Below, one piece after another: positions 1 to 10,291 of a DNA stretch of 64,000 nucleotides. Position numbers and translations under genes: made by a program. Within the stretch, counting starts at the first letter, position 1. Every line of letters starts with the position of its first letter. The stretch spans positions 124,001 to 188,000 of the forward strand of contig NZ_CP012357.1 of NCBI RefSeq assembly GCF_001267155.1. Reading direction: 5' to 3'. The notes beneath the pieces were generated by a model. That model had not been told where the DNA came from and made no database searches. It saw only the letters and a program-made list of their open reading frames with translations. The stretch comes from Spiroplasma litorale (GTDB taxonomy: Bacteria > Bacillota_I > Bacilli_A > Mycoplasmatales > Mycoplasmataceae).

Positions 1-607
1 TCCAATTATATTAGAAGATAGTTGAATAAATGATGTAATAAATAATTCACCTGAATTAGCAAATGTAAAAAGATTAAGATTTGTTAATGAGTATAATTTT
101 TCAATCGAAGATACAAATTTTTTATTAAATGATTATTACTTAACTAAATTTTTTGAAGAATGTGTGACTTTAGGAGCTAATCCTAAAAAAGTTTTAAATT
201 ATATTACTAGCGATATTAAATCCTTATTAAATAAAGACAATATATCAATTAATCAATCTCAGTTATTACCAAAAAATATAGTTGAAATAATTAATTTACT
301 TGATGAAGGAATCATATCTTCTAAACACGTGAAATCAATTATTCCTATTTGTTTTGAAAATTTGACTAACGTAAAAGAATTGATTGATAAAAATAACTGA
401 AAATTAATTTCAGATAAATCTGAAATAGTTAAATTACTTGAACCAATAATAGACAAAAATAAAACTCTTATACAGGAAAATTATTTAAATCGTCCAGAAA
501 GAGTTGAAAAAACAATAATGGGTGAATTAATGAAAATTACTGGTGGAAATGTAAACCCTAAAGTTTCTATGGAAATAATAAGTTTAAAATTAAAAAACAT
601 TAAATAA
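1..607 (+). CDS. gatB: Aspartyl/glutamyl-tRNA amidotransferase subunit B, C-terminal part
   Basis: This is the 3' end of gatB; its start lies before the window. GatB is the subunit of the GatCAB complex that binds mischarged Glu-tRNA-Gln or Asp-tRNA-Asn and helps convert it to the amide form in the cytoplasm. The visible 202 codons are the helical region and the C-terminal YqeY-like domain, recognisable by the closing segment MGELMKITGGNVNP. The stop TAA ends at 607, only four bases from the stop of the convergent ktrA gene. In-frame TGA codons fall at Trp positions. Identification rests on the tail domain, which is distinctive for GatB. Confidence 0.9.
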
Positions 608-611
608 ATTT

Positions 612-1298
612 TTAAACTTCTCCACCTTTAATTTTAAGCGCTAGATCATTTACTACATTATTTCTAGCAAACACAACAACAATATCATTTTCTTTTAATG
701 CTGTATATTCATCTGGTATTACAATTTTCCCATTTCTTTTAATTTGAACAATATTAAAATCTTTGTTTGGGTTTAAACCTACATCAAAGATTTTTTTATT
801 AATAACTTCTTGATTGGTTACTTCTATACTTGTAAATACAAACTCTCCATCAGTGCTTTGAACTTCACTTTCAATATCGAATAATGTTTTTGTTGCAACC
901 ATTCTTGCACTCATAACATCAGGTATAACAACCATATCCTCATCTAAACCTAGTGCAATTAAAATTCTTTTATGTTTTTCATCTCTAGCTCTTACTATAA
1001 TGTTTTCAACTTCTAAATCAATAAGGTTTAGAACTGTAAGAATACTTGATTCCATATTTGAACCAAAACACACTATTATCCCATCAAATTGAACTATTCC
1101 GTTTTTTTCGAGAGCCATTTTATTTGTTGTGTCTAAAATAACTCCCTCAACGCTATCAAATTCATTAATATGTTTATTTAATTTTTCCTCATTATAATCA
1201 AATATTTTAATAAGTTGTTTTTTTTCATCTAAGGCCTGTGCTACAGACAAACCAAAATAGTTTGCACCAAGTATTGCAAAACTTTTTTTCCTTGCCAT
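612..1298 (-). CDS. ktrA: Potassium uptake regulatory subunit (KtrA/TrkA family)
   Basis: This encodes a 228-residue cytosolic gating subunit of a Ktr-type potassium channel. An N-terminal Rossmann RCK fold spans about residues 6-125, with the glycine-rich turn ILGANYFG at 9-16 standing in for GxGxxG. A TrkA-C domain follows at about 140-228. In the family the RCK ring binds nucleotide and opens the membrane subunit. The start is set by a strong GGAGG ribosome site just upstream. It diverges from the KtrB gene at 1383, so the two probably form one complex. The first domain is more confidently assigned than the ligand it binds. Confidence 0.92.
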   Translation of the reverse strand: MARKKSFAILGANYFGLSVAQALDEKKQLIKIFDYNEEKLNKHINEFDSVEGVILDTTNKMALEKNGIVQFDGIIVCFGSNMESSILTVLNLIDLEVENIIVRARDEKHKRILIALGLDEDMVVIPDVMSARMVATKTLFDIESEVQSTDGEFVFTSIEVTNQEVINKKIFDVGLNPNKDFNIVQIKRNGKIVIPDEYTALKENDIVVVFARNNVVNDLALKIKGGEV

Positions 1299-1335
1299 AT
1301 TTACCTCCTCATAACTCTACTAATTATACAACTCT

Positions 1336-1365
1336 TTGACACTTTATTGTATAATTTAATATAAT
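1336..1365 (+). promoter_or_regulatory. Sigma-A type promoter for ktrB
   Basis: A consensus -35 box TTGACA (1336-1341) is separated by 18 bases from a perfect -10 box TATAAT (1360-1365). Transcription would start close to 1372, leaving a leader of only about ten bases before the ribosome site AGAGG and the ATG at 1383. Confidence 0.7.
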
Positions 1366-1382
1366 ATAAGTTAGAGGTTATA

Positions 1383-3017
1383 ATGAGCAAGCTTATTAAA
1401 AAAGAAAATAGACCATCTAAAAATAAAGATACTAAAAAAATTGATAAAGTCTTTAAGAAATTAAAAAATTGATGGCCTTTTTCTAGAATTACAGGAAGAA
1501 TAATAATATGGTATGCCTTATCTATTTTAATAGGAGGTTTTTTACTTTCAATACCTGGTGTTATTAAAGATGAAAAAAACTATTGAAAACTTTTAGTTGG
1601 CGTTTTTACTGCGTCAAGTGCAATTTCTGACACAGGTATTACAATGGTTCAAACTAATACTAGTTATTCTTTTATTGGTCAAGTATTGATTATAATTATG
1701 TGCCAAATTGGTGGTATTGGTATACTAACAATAAAAATAGTTTTGCTTGCTTTGTTGGGTAAAAAAGTTTCACTAGAAGATCAAAGCATTGCGCAATCTG
1801 AAAGAGGGAATAGTACATTATCAAGTACAGTTGAAATGATAAAAGATGCCTTTATATTTTTGTTATGATTAGAAATTATTGGTGCTTTTTTCTTATTTTT
1901 TGCATTTTATTTTAATCAAGTAGATACAAGTGCAATACAAGATAAAAGTTCAGTTTCAAGTTCATATCATGATTTTGGAAAATCGTTGTGAAGTTCTATT
2001 TTTCACTCAATTAGTGCGACAAATAATGCAGGTTTTGATATAATAAGTGGGAACTCTTTATTACCATACAATCAAGGGAATTCTCATGCATACCTTTTAC
2101 AGGTTACATTTATGTGCCAATGAGTTATTGGAGGATTGGGTTATCCAACTTACCATGACATAAAAAGAAAAATTAAAGCAAGAGCTGAAGGCACAACTGC
2201 TAAATTCTCATTGTTTACAAAATTAAACTTTGTATTTTATTTATTATTATTTTTGTTAGGACCTATTCTAGTATTTTTAACTGAGTTATTTACAACAGAT
2301 AACAGTCAAATACTTCAAGCTGGTACATACAAATTTAATTCAAATTTGGTTAATGGAAAAGAAGTCGTAAGTCAAGAATGGGTCCCAGATCCATCTGGCA
2401 AATGAAAACCAGCATACATATGAATAATGGATTTACTATTCAATGTTTCATCTTGTCGTAATGCTGGATTTGCAACAGTTGATATAAATAATTTCACTGC
2501 AGGAAGCAAAATAATAATGTCAATATGGATGTTTATTGGATCTGCTCCTTCTTCAACTGCTGGTGGTATTAGAACAACAACGTTTGCAATTACTCTATTG
2601 GCTATATGGTCAATAGTTAGAAACAAAAAAACTGTTGAAGCTTTTAAAAGAAAAATACCAGATGATATTGTTAAAAGAGCCTTTGCTGTTGTTATACTAT
2701 CAATTACAATAGTTGTTTTAGCGGTCTTTATTGTATACTTAGACAGTAATAAAGCTCTATCAACAGAGTCTGATCATGTCGGTCAAAATGATTTATTAAT
2801 TAAAGTAATTATTTATGTATCAAGTGCATTTGGAACGGTTGGTTTCTCACCATTTTCAACAGAACAAGCTATAAATATGGGTACATTAAGTAAATTTACA
2901 CTTATAATCACTATGTTTATTGGACAATTAGGAATTTCAAATACTTTATTAGCTTTTGTAAAACCAAAAAACAAACAAAGTTTTACATATATTGAAGAAG
3001 AAGTTGTAATCGGATAA
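1383..3017 (+). CDS. ktrB: Potassium channel membrane subunit (KtrB/TrkH family)
   Basis: This 544-residue integral membrane protein is the ion-conducting partner of KtrA. All four pore-loop filter signatures of the TrkH/KtrB superfamily are visible: SDTGITMV near residue 83, NNAGF near 215, RNAGF near 358 and GTVGF near 482. Each places a glycine where potassium is coordinated. Hydrophobic helices surround each loop. The N-terminal 35 residues are Lys-rich and cytoplasmic. Several in-frame TGA codons, including NW at residue 30, are read as Trp. The start at 1383 follows an AGAGG site, and the gene diverges from ktrA. Confidence 0.93.
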
Positions 3018-3047
3018 TTTATTATATTTAGCAAGGAGATAATTATT

Positions 3048-4895
3048 ATGGAAATAAGGACAAAGTCGAGTTCCAAAGGACCATTTTTAAAAATTTTATT
3101 TTATTATTATAAACAAGAATGAAAACTAACATTAATAATGTTAATTTTTTGTTTAATCATTGTAAGTTGTTCATTGTTGTTGCCAATTTTAACATATCAA
3201 ATGACTAAGGCAATAACAAAAGAACTATCAGAAAAACAAGGACTTCCTTTTGTTGATGATGCACCTGATGGAGTTCTTGCTTTTTGAGGAATTAGTTGAA
3301 TTAATTTAATTTATGTATCATTAGCTGATGTAGTTATATATTGTATTGTTTCATTTTATTATGATTATGTTGCATATATAATTGGTAGGAAAATTGAAAT
3401 TAGTTTAAGAAATAGATGTTTAGAAAACTTAGTTAGACAAGACATTTCATATTATTCAAATAAAAAAATAGGGGAAATATTAACAAAAGTTGTTTCAGAT
3501 ACTCAAACTGTTGGTGATCAAGCAGTACAAGTGCCGTTACAAATAGGACTCTCAATTTTTGAAATAGCAGCATCATCTGCTTTAATGTTTGTTTTTACAT
3601 GAAAATTGGGTTTAATAACACTTTTAATATTTGCTGTATGTATGATTCTTATGGGATTATGTTTTTTTGCTACAAGAAAAAAAGTTTTAAAAGTAAGAGA
3701 AATAATAACTTCAATTAATGGTGACGTTACTGATAGAGTTGCAACAGTAAGGCTTATCAAATCTGCAGGTACAGAAAATTATGAAACAAAGAGATTTATA
3801 GATGTTCATAAAGAATATTATAAAAAATCAAAAGCTGTTGGTCATAATCAAGCTTTGATGCTAACAACCATGTGAGGTGGAATATTTGTATTAAAATTCT
3901 TTTCTATAATTGCAGCTATGCTTGTTTATGGGATGTTTTCAACTCCAGAAGAAGGCCTGCTATTTTTTAAATACACTTTTGCTCCATTTCAATTAGCAGA
4001 GAGTATGATGGTTAGTCCATTATTTCAAGTTATGAATGCGCTATTTGGTTTAGTGTATGCTTCTGTTGCTTCAGAAAGAGTAAATGATACTATAAAGGCA
4101 AAATCAATTATGAATCATCATTATTTTGATGGTGAAGTCATTGAAAAAATTGAAGGAGATATTTTATTTAAAGGTATTGAATTTGCATATCCTGAAAAAC
4201 CATCAAAATTAATATTGCCAAAGTTTGATTTTACATTTAAAGAATCAAAAAGCTATGCGTTTGTTGGTGAAACTGGTAGTGGTAAATCAACTATTGCAAA
4301 ATTATTATTAAGATTTTACGACCCTACTTCTGGATCTATAATAATAAATAAAAATATAAATTTAAAAGATGCTAATTTATCAAGTTATTTAAAACATGTT
4401 GGTTATGTTGAACAAGATCCTCAAATTTTATATGGCGATGTATATGAAAATGTAACTTATGGTAGTTTTAATGTTTCTAAAGCAGAAATTATATCGGCTT
4501 GTAAAAAGGCAGAATTACATGATTTAGTAATGTCGTGACCTGATAAATACGAAACAATACTAGGAGAGCGTGGGTTTATGCTTAGTGGTGGTCAAAAGCA
4601 AAGACTGGTTATCGCGAGAATGTTTTTAAAAAACCCACAACTTTTAATTCTAGATGAAGCTACAAGTGCTCTTGATAATATTGTGGAAAGAGAAATTCAA
4701 GAAAAATTAAATACATTAATGAAAGGTAGAACTACAGTCACTATTGCACATAGACTATCTACAATAAAAAATGTTGATGAAATAATTGTTTTAGGTGCTA
4801 ATGGAAAAGGTATTGTTCAAAGAGGGACTTTTGAAGAACTTAGAGATAAAGAAGGTCACTTCCAAAATTTATATAAAGCTGGGCTTATAGACTAA
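3048..4895 (+). CDS. ABC exporter half-transporter, permease-ATPase fusion (MsbA/LmrA type)
   Basis: The 615-residue protein has an N-terminal transmembrane domain (about residues 15-330) and a C-terminal ATPase. The ATPase shows Walker [10 protein letters not shown] near 406, the ABC signature LSGGQ at 512-516, Walker B LLILDEAT near 531 and the H-loop IAHR near 566. Such half-transporters form homo- or heterodimers that export lipids, peptides or drugs; the substrate cannot be told from sequence. A GGAG site (AAGGAGAT) sets the start. It is a paralogue of the minus-strand gene at 17226, with the same organisation and very similar ATPase motifs. It stands 30 bases after ktrB and could share its transcript. 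Confidence 0.9.
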
Positions 4896-4943
4896 TGGAA
4901 TTTTTTTTGGTATTATTATTAAGTTTAGGAAAGGTACTTAAAT

Positions 4944-5363
4944 ATGAAACCAGATAATTTATGTAAAGCAGGCTGCATAGTATCAATTATAGGTGCAGCA
5001 ATAGCAATGATAACATTTGTTGGATTAACTTTGTTGTTTATATTAACTGCAGTTTCAGGAACAACTACGCCAACAAGTTCACAAAACTCAAATGATCTAG
5101 GAGTTGGAGCAGCTGCCGGTACAGCGGTTGCAATTGTCTCAGTAATTGCAGCTATATTTCTTTTAGCGTTAGCAGCACTTCAAATCCCAACATTAGTATT
5201 ATGTGCAAAAATATTAAAAGGAACTGCAAGCAGTAAAACTGCTGCAGGTGTTGTTTCAATAATATTTTCCGGGTTAATTGGAGGAATATTAATTTTGTGC
5301 GGTAATTACGGGGAAACAAACGAACCAATATCAATGGATAGCCCTGACATTACAAATGAATAG
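4944..5363 (+). CDS. Small multi-pass membrane protein, unknown
   Basis: I do not recognise this 139-residue protein. It has three to four hydrophobic segments, at about residues 10-36, 50-70, 72-95 and 100-120, separated by Ser/Thr/Asn-rich and Ala-rich turns, and a short acidic tail (SMDSPDITNE). It begins with MKPDNLCKAGC, placing two Cys residues before the first helix. An AGGAAAGG site lies ahead of the ATG. It lies 48 bases after the ABC gene and a hairpin terminator follows it, so it probably ends that transcript. No enzyme motif is visible. Confidence 0.7.
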   Translation: MKPDNLCKAGCIVSIIGAAIAMITFVGLTLLFILTAVSGTTTPTSSQNSNDLGVGAAAGTAVAIVSVIAAIFLLALAALQIPTLVLCAKILKGTASSKTAAGVVSIIFSGLIGGILILCGNYGETNEPISMDSPDITNE

Positions 5364-5370
5364 TTTTATT

Positions 5371-5417
5371 AGCGAGTATATATTATAAAAAAATATAAAA
5401 AATACTTGCTTTTTTTA
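5371..5417 (+). terminator. Rho-independent terminator
   Basis: AGCGAGTAT (5371-5379) pairs with ATACTTGCT (5402-5410), with one G-U pair and an AT-rich loop, and a run of seven T follows. It separates the ABC/membrane-protein transcript from the tRNA genes. Confidence 0.75.
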
Positions 5418-5455
5418 TTTTTAATATGCTATTATGAATAGGTAGCATTTACTAT

Positions 5456-5531
5456 GGCTTTTTAGCTCAGTTGGTAGAGCAACCGGCTGTTAACCGGTTG
5501 GTCGCAGGTTCGAGTCCTGCAAAAGCCGCCA
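5456..5531 (+). tRNA. tRNA-Asn (GTT)
   Basis: A 76-base cloverleaf has acceptor GGCTTTT paired with AAAAGCC, anticodon GTT in the stem-loop around 5489, a standard TTCGAGT T-loop and an encoded CCA end. It is first of a four-tRNA run. Confidence 0.97.
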
Positions 5532-5536
5532 TTTAT

Positions 5537-5612
5537 GGCCTATTGGTGAAGTGGTTAACACACACGGTTTTCATCCGTGCACACACGGGTTCGAACCCCG
5601 TATAGGCTACCA
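5537..5612 (+). tRNA. tRNA-Glu (TTC)
   Basis: This 76-base cloverleaf has acceptor GGCCTAT/ATAGGCT (the first pair is G-U), anticodon TTC and an encoded CCA. It starts five bases after tRNA-Asn, so the two are cotranscribed. Confidence 0.96.
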
Positions 5613-5620
5613 TTTAAAAA

Positions 5621-5696
5621 GGAGTGTTAGCTCAGTTGGGAGAGCATCTGCCTTACAAGCAGGCGGTCAGCGGTTCAAGTCCGTTACACTCCACCA
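5621..5696 (+). tRNA. tRNA-Val (TAC)
   Basis: The acceptor GGAGTGT/ACACTCC is perfectly paired, the anticodon is TAC and CCA is encoded. A single UNN-anticodon valine tRNA could read all four GUN codons, as is usual in mollicutes. Confidence 0.97.
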
Positions 5697-5705
5697 TTTT
5701 TTTAT

Positions 5706-5781
5706 GCTGATGTGGCTCAATTGGCAGAGCAACTGACTTGTAATCAGTAGGTTGTAGGTTCAAGTCCTATCATCAGCACCA
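5706..5781 (+). tRNA. tRNA-Thr (TGT)
   Basis: The acceptor GCTGATG/CATCAGC is fully paired, the anticodon is TGT and CCA is encoded. It is last of the four-tRNA run and a terminator follows. Confidence 0.97.
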
Positions 5782-5796
5782 GCTCTGAAATTAATT

Positions 5797-5820
5797 CAAC
5801 TTAAATAGTTGTTTTTTTTT
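5797..5820 (+). terminator. Rho-independent terminator after the Asn-Glu-Val-Thr tRNAs
   Basis: CAACT (5797-5801) and AGTTG (5807-5811) form a short stem followed by nine T. The stem is weak but well placed. Confidence 0.65.
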
Positions 5821-5854
5821 ATATTTTTTTAGTAAGATAATATAGAGGTAAATA

Positions 5855-6229
5855 ATGAAAAAAAATTTAAAAATACCATTATTGGTAGTGGTTTGTGCAG
5901 CTTTTATATTACAAGTTCTAACACTGTCTCTTATTGGCATTACAAATAAAAAAATTTTAGATAGTTATAAATCAACCCAATATATTTGAGTCGTATTATA
6001 TTGTTTATTTTTATTTGGTTTTTTAATTGCAATATTTGTCTTAACTTTAAAAAAAACAAAAAACTCAGCATATGTTTCTTCTATACTGTGTATATCTTAT
6101 GGCATAATTTCTTTGTTTTCATTTTTAACAATTTCTTGATATTATGGAATACCAAATTTTGCATTAGGTATTGTTCTTATAATCATTGGTTCTATATATA
6201 TACATAAAAATAAAGAAAATTATTATTAA
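5855..6229 (+). CDS. Four-helix membrane protein, unknown
   Basis: I do not recognise this 124-residue protein. Four hydrophobic segments are evident, at about residues 7-28, 42-63, 72-90 and 95-118. Two TGA codons are read as Trp (YIWVVL and SWYYG). A GAGG site seven bases before the ATG supports the start. The gene sits alone between two tRNA groups. The fourfold-helix layout and size are common among uncharacterised mollicute membrane proteins, but no residue suggests a function. Confidence 0.7.
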
Positions 6230-6275
6230 TGTAAAAAATATCTCTAAATAATGATATTATTATTTTGTTGATTTT

Positions 6276-6351
<76 letters not shown>

Positions 6352-6356
6352 TCCAC

Positions 6357-6441
6357 CCGGGATTGGCGGAATTGGCAGACGCACCAGACTTAGGATCTGG
6401 CGTGGTAACACGTGGGGGTTCAAGTCCCTTATCCCGGACCA
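6357..6441 (+). tRNA. tRNA-Leu (TAG)
   Basis: This 85-base class II tRNA has the long variable arm GCGTGGTAACACGT, acceptor CCGGGAT/ATCCCGG, anticodon TAG and encoded CCA. Confidence 0.96.
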
Positions 6442-6453
6442 TACTTGAAATTT

Positions 6454-6478
6454 ACGCATCTTATGATGCGTTTTTTTA
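6454..6478 (+). terminator. Rho-independent terminator after tRNA-Leu
   Basis: ACGCATC (6454-6460) pairs perfectly with GATGCGT (6465-6471) around a TTAT loop, and the stem runs into seven T. Confidence 0.9.
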
Positions 6479-6538
6479 TTGTTTAAATTCTTTTATTAAT
6501 ATGTTAATATGAATTAGATATGGAAATAAGGAGGAACT

Positions 6539-8038
6539 ATGGACAATAATTTAGAAACAAATACAAATACAATTGTACTTCAACCAAGAGAGAGACCTAA
6601 AAGTGTATATCAATGAATTTTGTTATCTTTACAACACGTTTTTGCAATGTTTGGTGCAACTGTTCTTGTGCCTCTTGTAATTAATAAAACTGCAGATGTT
6701 ACAGTTATTAACATATCAATGGCTTTGTTTTGTAGCGGGTTTGGAACTCTTATATATATTGCTTTTACTGCAGCAAAAGTGCCAATATATCTAGGTAGTA
6801 GTTTTGCATATATGAGTGTTTTAGGATTAGGATTCAAAGATTATGGATGAGGAAATGCAATTTTTATTGGTGTTTTCATGGTCGGTATAGTGTATATAAT
6901 TTTTGGATTTATTATACATTGAACTGGGGTTAAGTGAATAAAAAAATCTTTTGCACCTATTGTAATTGGTCCCATTGTCATTGTAATTGGACTTAGTGCT
7001 GTTTCAAGTGCTTTAACAAACGCTGGGATAATATGAACCTCAAATGAACCTAGTGAAGGCCTGTACTATCCTCAATGACTTGCGTTATTAATTGCTTTTA
7101 TAACCTTTGTTGTTGCAGCAATATTTATGCTAAAAGCTAAATCATTTTTAAAAGTAATTCCTATATTAATAGCACTATTGTTTGGATATCTAGTATCTAT
7201 CATTTTTCATTTTGCATTCAAACCACTAGGATATAATTTAATCAATACAGATTTAATTACAAATGTAAGTAATTGACAATGATATCCAAGTTTTAAAAAA
7301 ATTTGAGATGTTGAACCATCAAATATTGGACCTGCATTAGTTGGAATAGTTCCAATAGCTTTAGTTACAATGACTGAACATTTAGGTGATCATATTAATA
7401 TTGGCTCAATGACAAATAAAGATTTTATAAAAGACCCAGGACTAAGTCGCACACTAATGGCTGATGGAGTTGCAATGTCTATGGCAGGTTTGATTGGTGG
7501 TCCTGCAAACGCAACTTACTCAGAAAATACAAGTGTAGTTTCAATTACGAAAGTGGCAAGTGTTTGAGTTACTGGACTTGCAGCAATTTTTGCTATTATC
7601 ATGAGTTTCATAGCTCCTATTAATCAAATTATTATGATGATACCATTACCAGTTATGGGAGCTATAAGCATTGTTTTATTTGGAATGATTAGTTCTAATG
7701 GAATAAAAATATTAGTTGATGCAAAGATTGACTTTAAAAATGCTAAGAATATAATTGTAATATCATTAATTTTATCAATAGGTATTGGAATGTCTTTGAC
7801 AAACAGTACTATTAAAATAGGTGATTCTTTTAATATTACTGGATTATTTTTAGCAACATTTGTTGGAATATTTTCAAACTTACTATTGCCAAATCAAGAT
7901 AATCTTGGTTTTAAAACACTTTTTAAATCTAAACTAAATAAAGATTTAAAACCAATTGAAAATAGGAAAAATGAAAAAATAACAAAAGACAAGAGCAAAA
8001 GCAAAAGTAGTTCAAATAATAAAAATAAAAAAGATTAA
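6539..8038 (+). CDS. NCS2-family nucleobase permease, probably uracil (UraA-like)
   Basis: This 499-residue membrane protein carries a free base across the membrane with protons. The NCS2 signatures are present: the TEHLGDH segment (helix 8 region, near residue 279) and GGPANATYSEN (helix 10 region, near 320). The N-terminal SLQHVFAMFGATVLVPL matches the family's first helix. These features resemble uracil permeases more than xanthine permeases, but substrate is an inference. The last 40 residues are Lys/Ser/Asn-rich and probably cytoplasmic. A strong GGAGG site fixes the start. Many TGA codons read as Trp. Confidence 0.88.
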
Positions 8039-8057
8039 TAAAGAAAGGTTGGGTAGC

Positions 8058-8906
8058 ATGGAAATAAAATTGAAAAAAAACATTGTAATTTTTTCTGATT
8101 TGGATGGTACTGCACTTTTAGATAACCATGAGTTTAGTGATAGGTTAAAAAATCTAATTAATAGACTATACGAAAAAAATATTTACTTTGTTCCAGTTAC
8201 TGCAAGAATTACAAAAGATGCAGTTAACCAACAAGCAATATATTTAGGTTTAGATAAACACAAAGGAATTGTGGTTGCTAATAATGGGAGCCAAGTATAT
8301 GATTTTTCTAAAAATAAATTTATTATTGATAAACACATTAGCAAAGAATTATTAAAAAAAATCTTTGATATGACTTATGGTAAGATTGGAGAATACAAAG
8401 TTCATTATTTTGCAGGTGACACTTGTTATGTTTATGGTTTTGGAGAAAATTCAAATTATTGAGCAAAAGTCATGAATGTAGATTACAAAATAATAAATAA
8501 ATTTGAAGATATAGAAAAAAACGTTTCGCATATGACTTTCATTTTAAATGAAGAGTATGCGGAAAAAAACAAAGAAAAGTTTTTAGAAGAATTTGATTTT
8601 TTATTAGATCAAATTGATATAATAAAATATACGAATAGGGTTTATGAATTAGCATCAAAAAATGTTAATAAAGGTTCTATTGTAATAGAAATATTAAACT
8701 ATTTAGGTTTAGATAAAAATGAAACAACAACATTTGCATTTGGAGATGGATATAATGATATACCACTTTTAAAGTCAGTTGATTATCCAATTGCATTAGA
8801 AAACTCAATCGATGAGTTAAAAGAAATTGCATTTGCAATAACAAAAAGCAATAACGAAGATGGGGTAGCTCATTTTATTGAAAAAGAAATTTTAAAGGAG
8901 AAATAA
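8058..8906 (+). CDS. HAD-superfamily Cof-type hydrolase
   Basis: The 282-residue protein is a C2-cap HAD phosphatase. Motif I is DLDGTALL near residue 17, with the nucleophile Asp first, and motif IV is FGDGYNDIPLL near 232. Members dephosphorylate sugar phosphates, flavins or pyridoxal phosphate; the substrate is unknown. I place the start at ATG 8058, nine bases after AAAGG, rather than the in-frame TTG at 8049, which would touch the ribosome site. It is followed after two bases by trxA and then by a second Cof protein. Confidence 0.88.
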
Positions 8907-8908
8907 TT

Positions 8909-9217
8909 ATGGAATTATTACATGTTAAAACAATAGAAGAATTAGATAAATTATTAAAATCAAATAAATCAGTAGTAGTAGATTTTTATGCAGAATGGTG
9001 TGGTCCTTGTAAAATGTTAGCACCAATCTTTGAACAAGTTTCAAGTGAAGTCAAAGACACTCAATTTATAAAAGTTAATGTTGATGAAGCATCAGAAGTA
9101 GCTAATAAATACGGAGTTCGTTCAATACCAACTGTAATATCATTTAAGGATGGTAATTTGGATAAAGAAAACACAGGATTTATGTCTAAAGATGTTTTAC
9201 TAGATTTTATTAAATAA
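8909..9217 (+). CDS. trxA: Thioredoxin
   Basis: This is a 102-residue cytosolic thioredoxin, the dithiol reductant for ribonucleotide reductase and oxidised proteins. The active site WCGPC is at residues 31-35 and the cis-proline loop RSIPT at about 71-75. Length is standard for the family. A GGAG site lies inside the end of the preceding HAD gene, and the next HAD gene begins one base after its stop, so the three are translated from one message. Confidence 0.97.
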   Translation: MELLHVKTIEELDKLLKSNKSVVVDFYAEWCGPCKMLAPIFEQVSSEVKDTQFIKVNVDEASEVANKYGVRSIPTVISFKDGNLDKENTGFMSKDVLLDFIK

Positions 9218-9218
9218 T

Positions 9219-10034
9219 ATGCACAATGTAAAACTTATTGTCATGGATATTGATGGAACTTTATTGGGAAAAGGTCATAAGGTGTCTAAAAAAACTTTAG
9301 ATATACTTAAAATGGCAAGAGCAAAAAATATAAAAATATGTCTAGCAACAGGTAGACATTTTTATCGTACAGAAGAAATCTCTCGAATTATTGAATCTGA
9401 TGTGAACAATGATTATTTAGTTTGCTTAAATGGAGGCGCTCTTTATAAATATGAAAATAAAAACTTAAATGTGATTTATGAGAAAACTTTTAGCGAAGAA
9501 GAATTTAATTATATTTACGATGAATCAAAAAAGATCAAACTAAATTGTTTTAGTTATGATAAAAATAACGAGACCGCATACGTTGTTAAGAAATCACTTT
9601 TTACATTCATTTTAGGTAAAGTTTCTAAAAGAAAACCCGTTGTTTATGATAATGAAACAAAAAACATTTCTTATAAAATTATTGGTAACGGAAAACCCGC
9701 TGCAATTAAAAAAATAAAACAAATACTCCAAAAAAAATCTTTCAGAATTTATGATTGAAGTTACAGTAATAAATCAAAAAGGATTGAAATATCTCCCAAA
9801 GATGTTAATAAGGTATGTGCAATAAAAAAACTAGCTGAATTAGAAAAAATTAATAAAGAGGAAATAGTATTTTTTGGAGATGGTGATAATGATAAAGAAC
9901 TATTGAGTTGAGTAAAATATGGAGTTGCAATGGGTAACGCTCATAAAGAAGTTCTTCGTCATGCAAGCTATAAAACCAAGAAGAATACAAAAGATGGAAT
10001 TGAATATTTTTTAAAAAGTATATTAAACATATAG
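9219..10034 (+). CDS. HAD-superfamily Cof-type hydrolase
   Basis: This second HAD protein of the cluster has 271 residues. Motif I is MDIDGTLL at 9-16, a Thr-containing motif II is in LATGRH near 44, and motif IV is FFGDGDNDKELL near 221. Two TGA codons (YDWSY and LSWVKY) are Trp. It has no ribosome site of its own beyond the trxA coding end, which suggests translational coupling. Substrate is unknown. Sequence similarity to the 8058 gene is limited to the family motifs. Confidence 0.87.
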
Positions 10035-10114
10035 TAAATTAAAACTTATGTTTGTATATTTTTTGTTTTTGTTATATTATTATTCAAGCAAATTATTTAG
10101 GAGGAAATAACATT

Positions 10115-10240
10115 ATGAAATTAAAAGAAGTTATTAATATAAAACAATATTTAATAGCAGAATGATTTGATGTTGTTATTACTCGTGTTGAATGATATGA
10201 AATAGTACTAGAAACAGAAACTCTCTCCCTAATGGCGTAA
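10115..10240 (+). CDS. 41-residue leader-type small ORF before the polyamine operon
   Basis: A GGAGG site seven bases before an ATG begins a short frame, MKLKEVINIKQYLIAEW onwards, ending at TAA 10238. Two TGA codons are Trp. I do not recognise the peptide and it has no membrane segment. It lies 51 bases ahead of potA and its stop codon falls inside a hairpin, which is the layout of a regulatory leader peptide. The strong ribosome site argues that it is translated. A purely structural role is the alternative. Confidence 0.5.
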
Positions 10241-10258
10241 TGAGTTATCAAATTACGC
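10235..10258 (+). promoter_or_regulatory. Stem-loop overlapping the leader stop codon
   Basis: GCGTAAT (10235-10241) pairs perfectly with ATTACGC (10252-10258) around a ten-base loop. No T-run follows, so it is not a terminator. A ribosome stopping at the TAA would cover its 5' arm. Confidence 0.5.
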
Positions 10259-10291
10259 GCATACAATTTAATAAATAGAGGAGAATTCACT

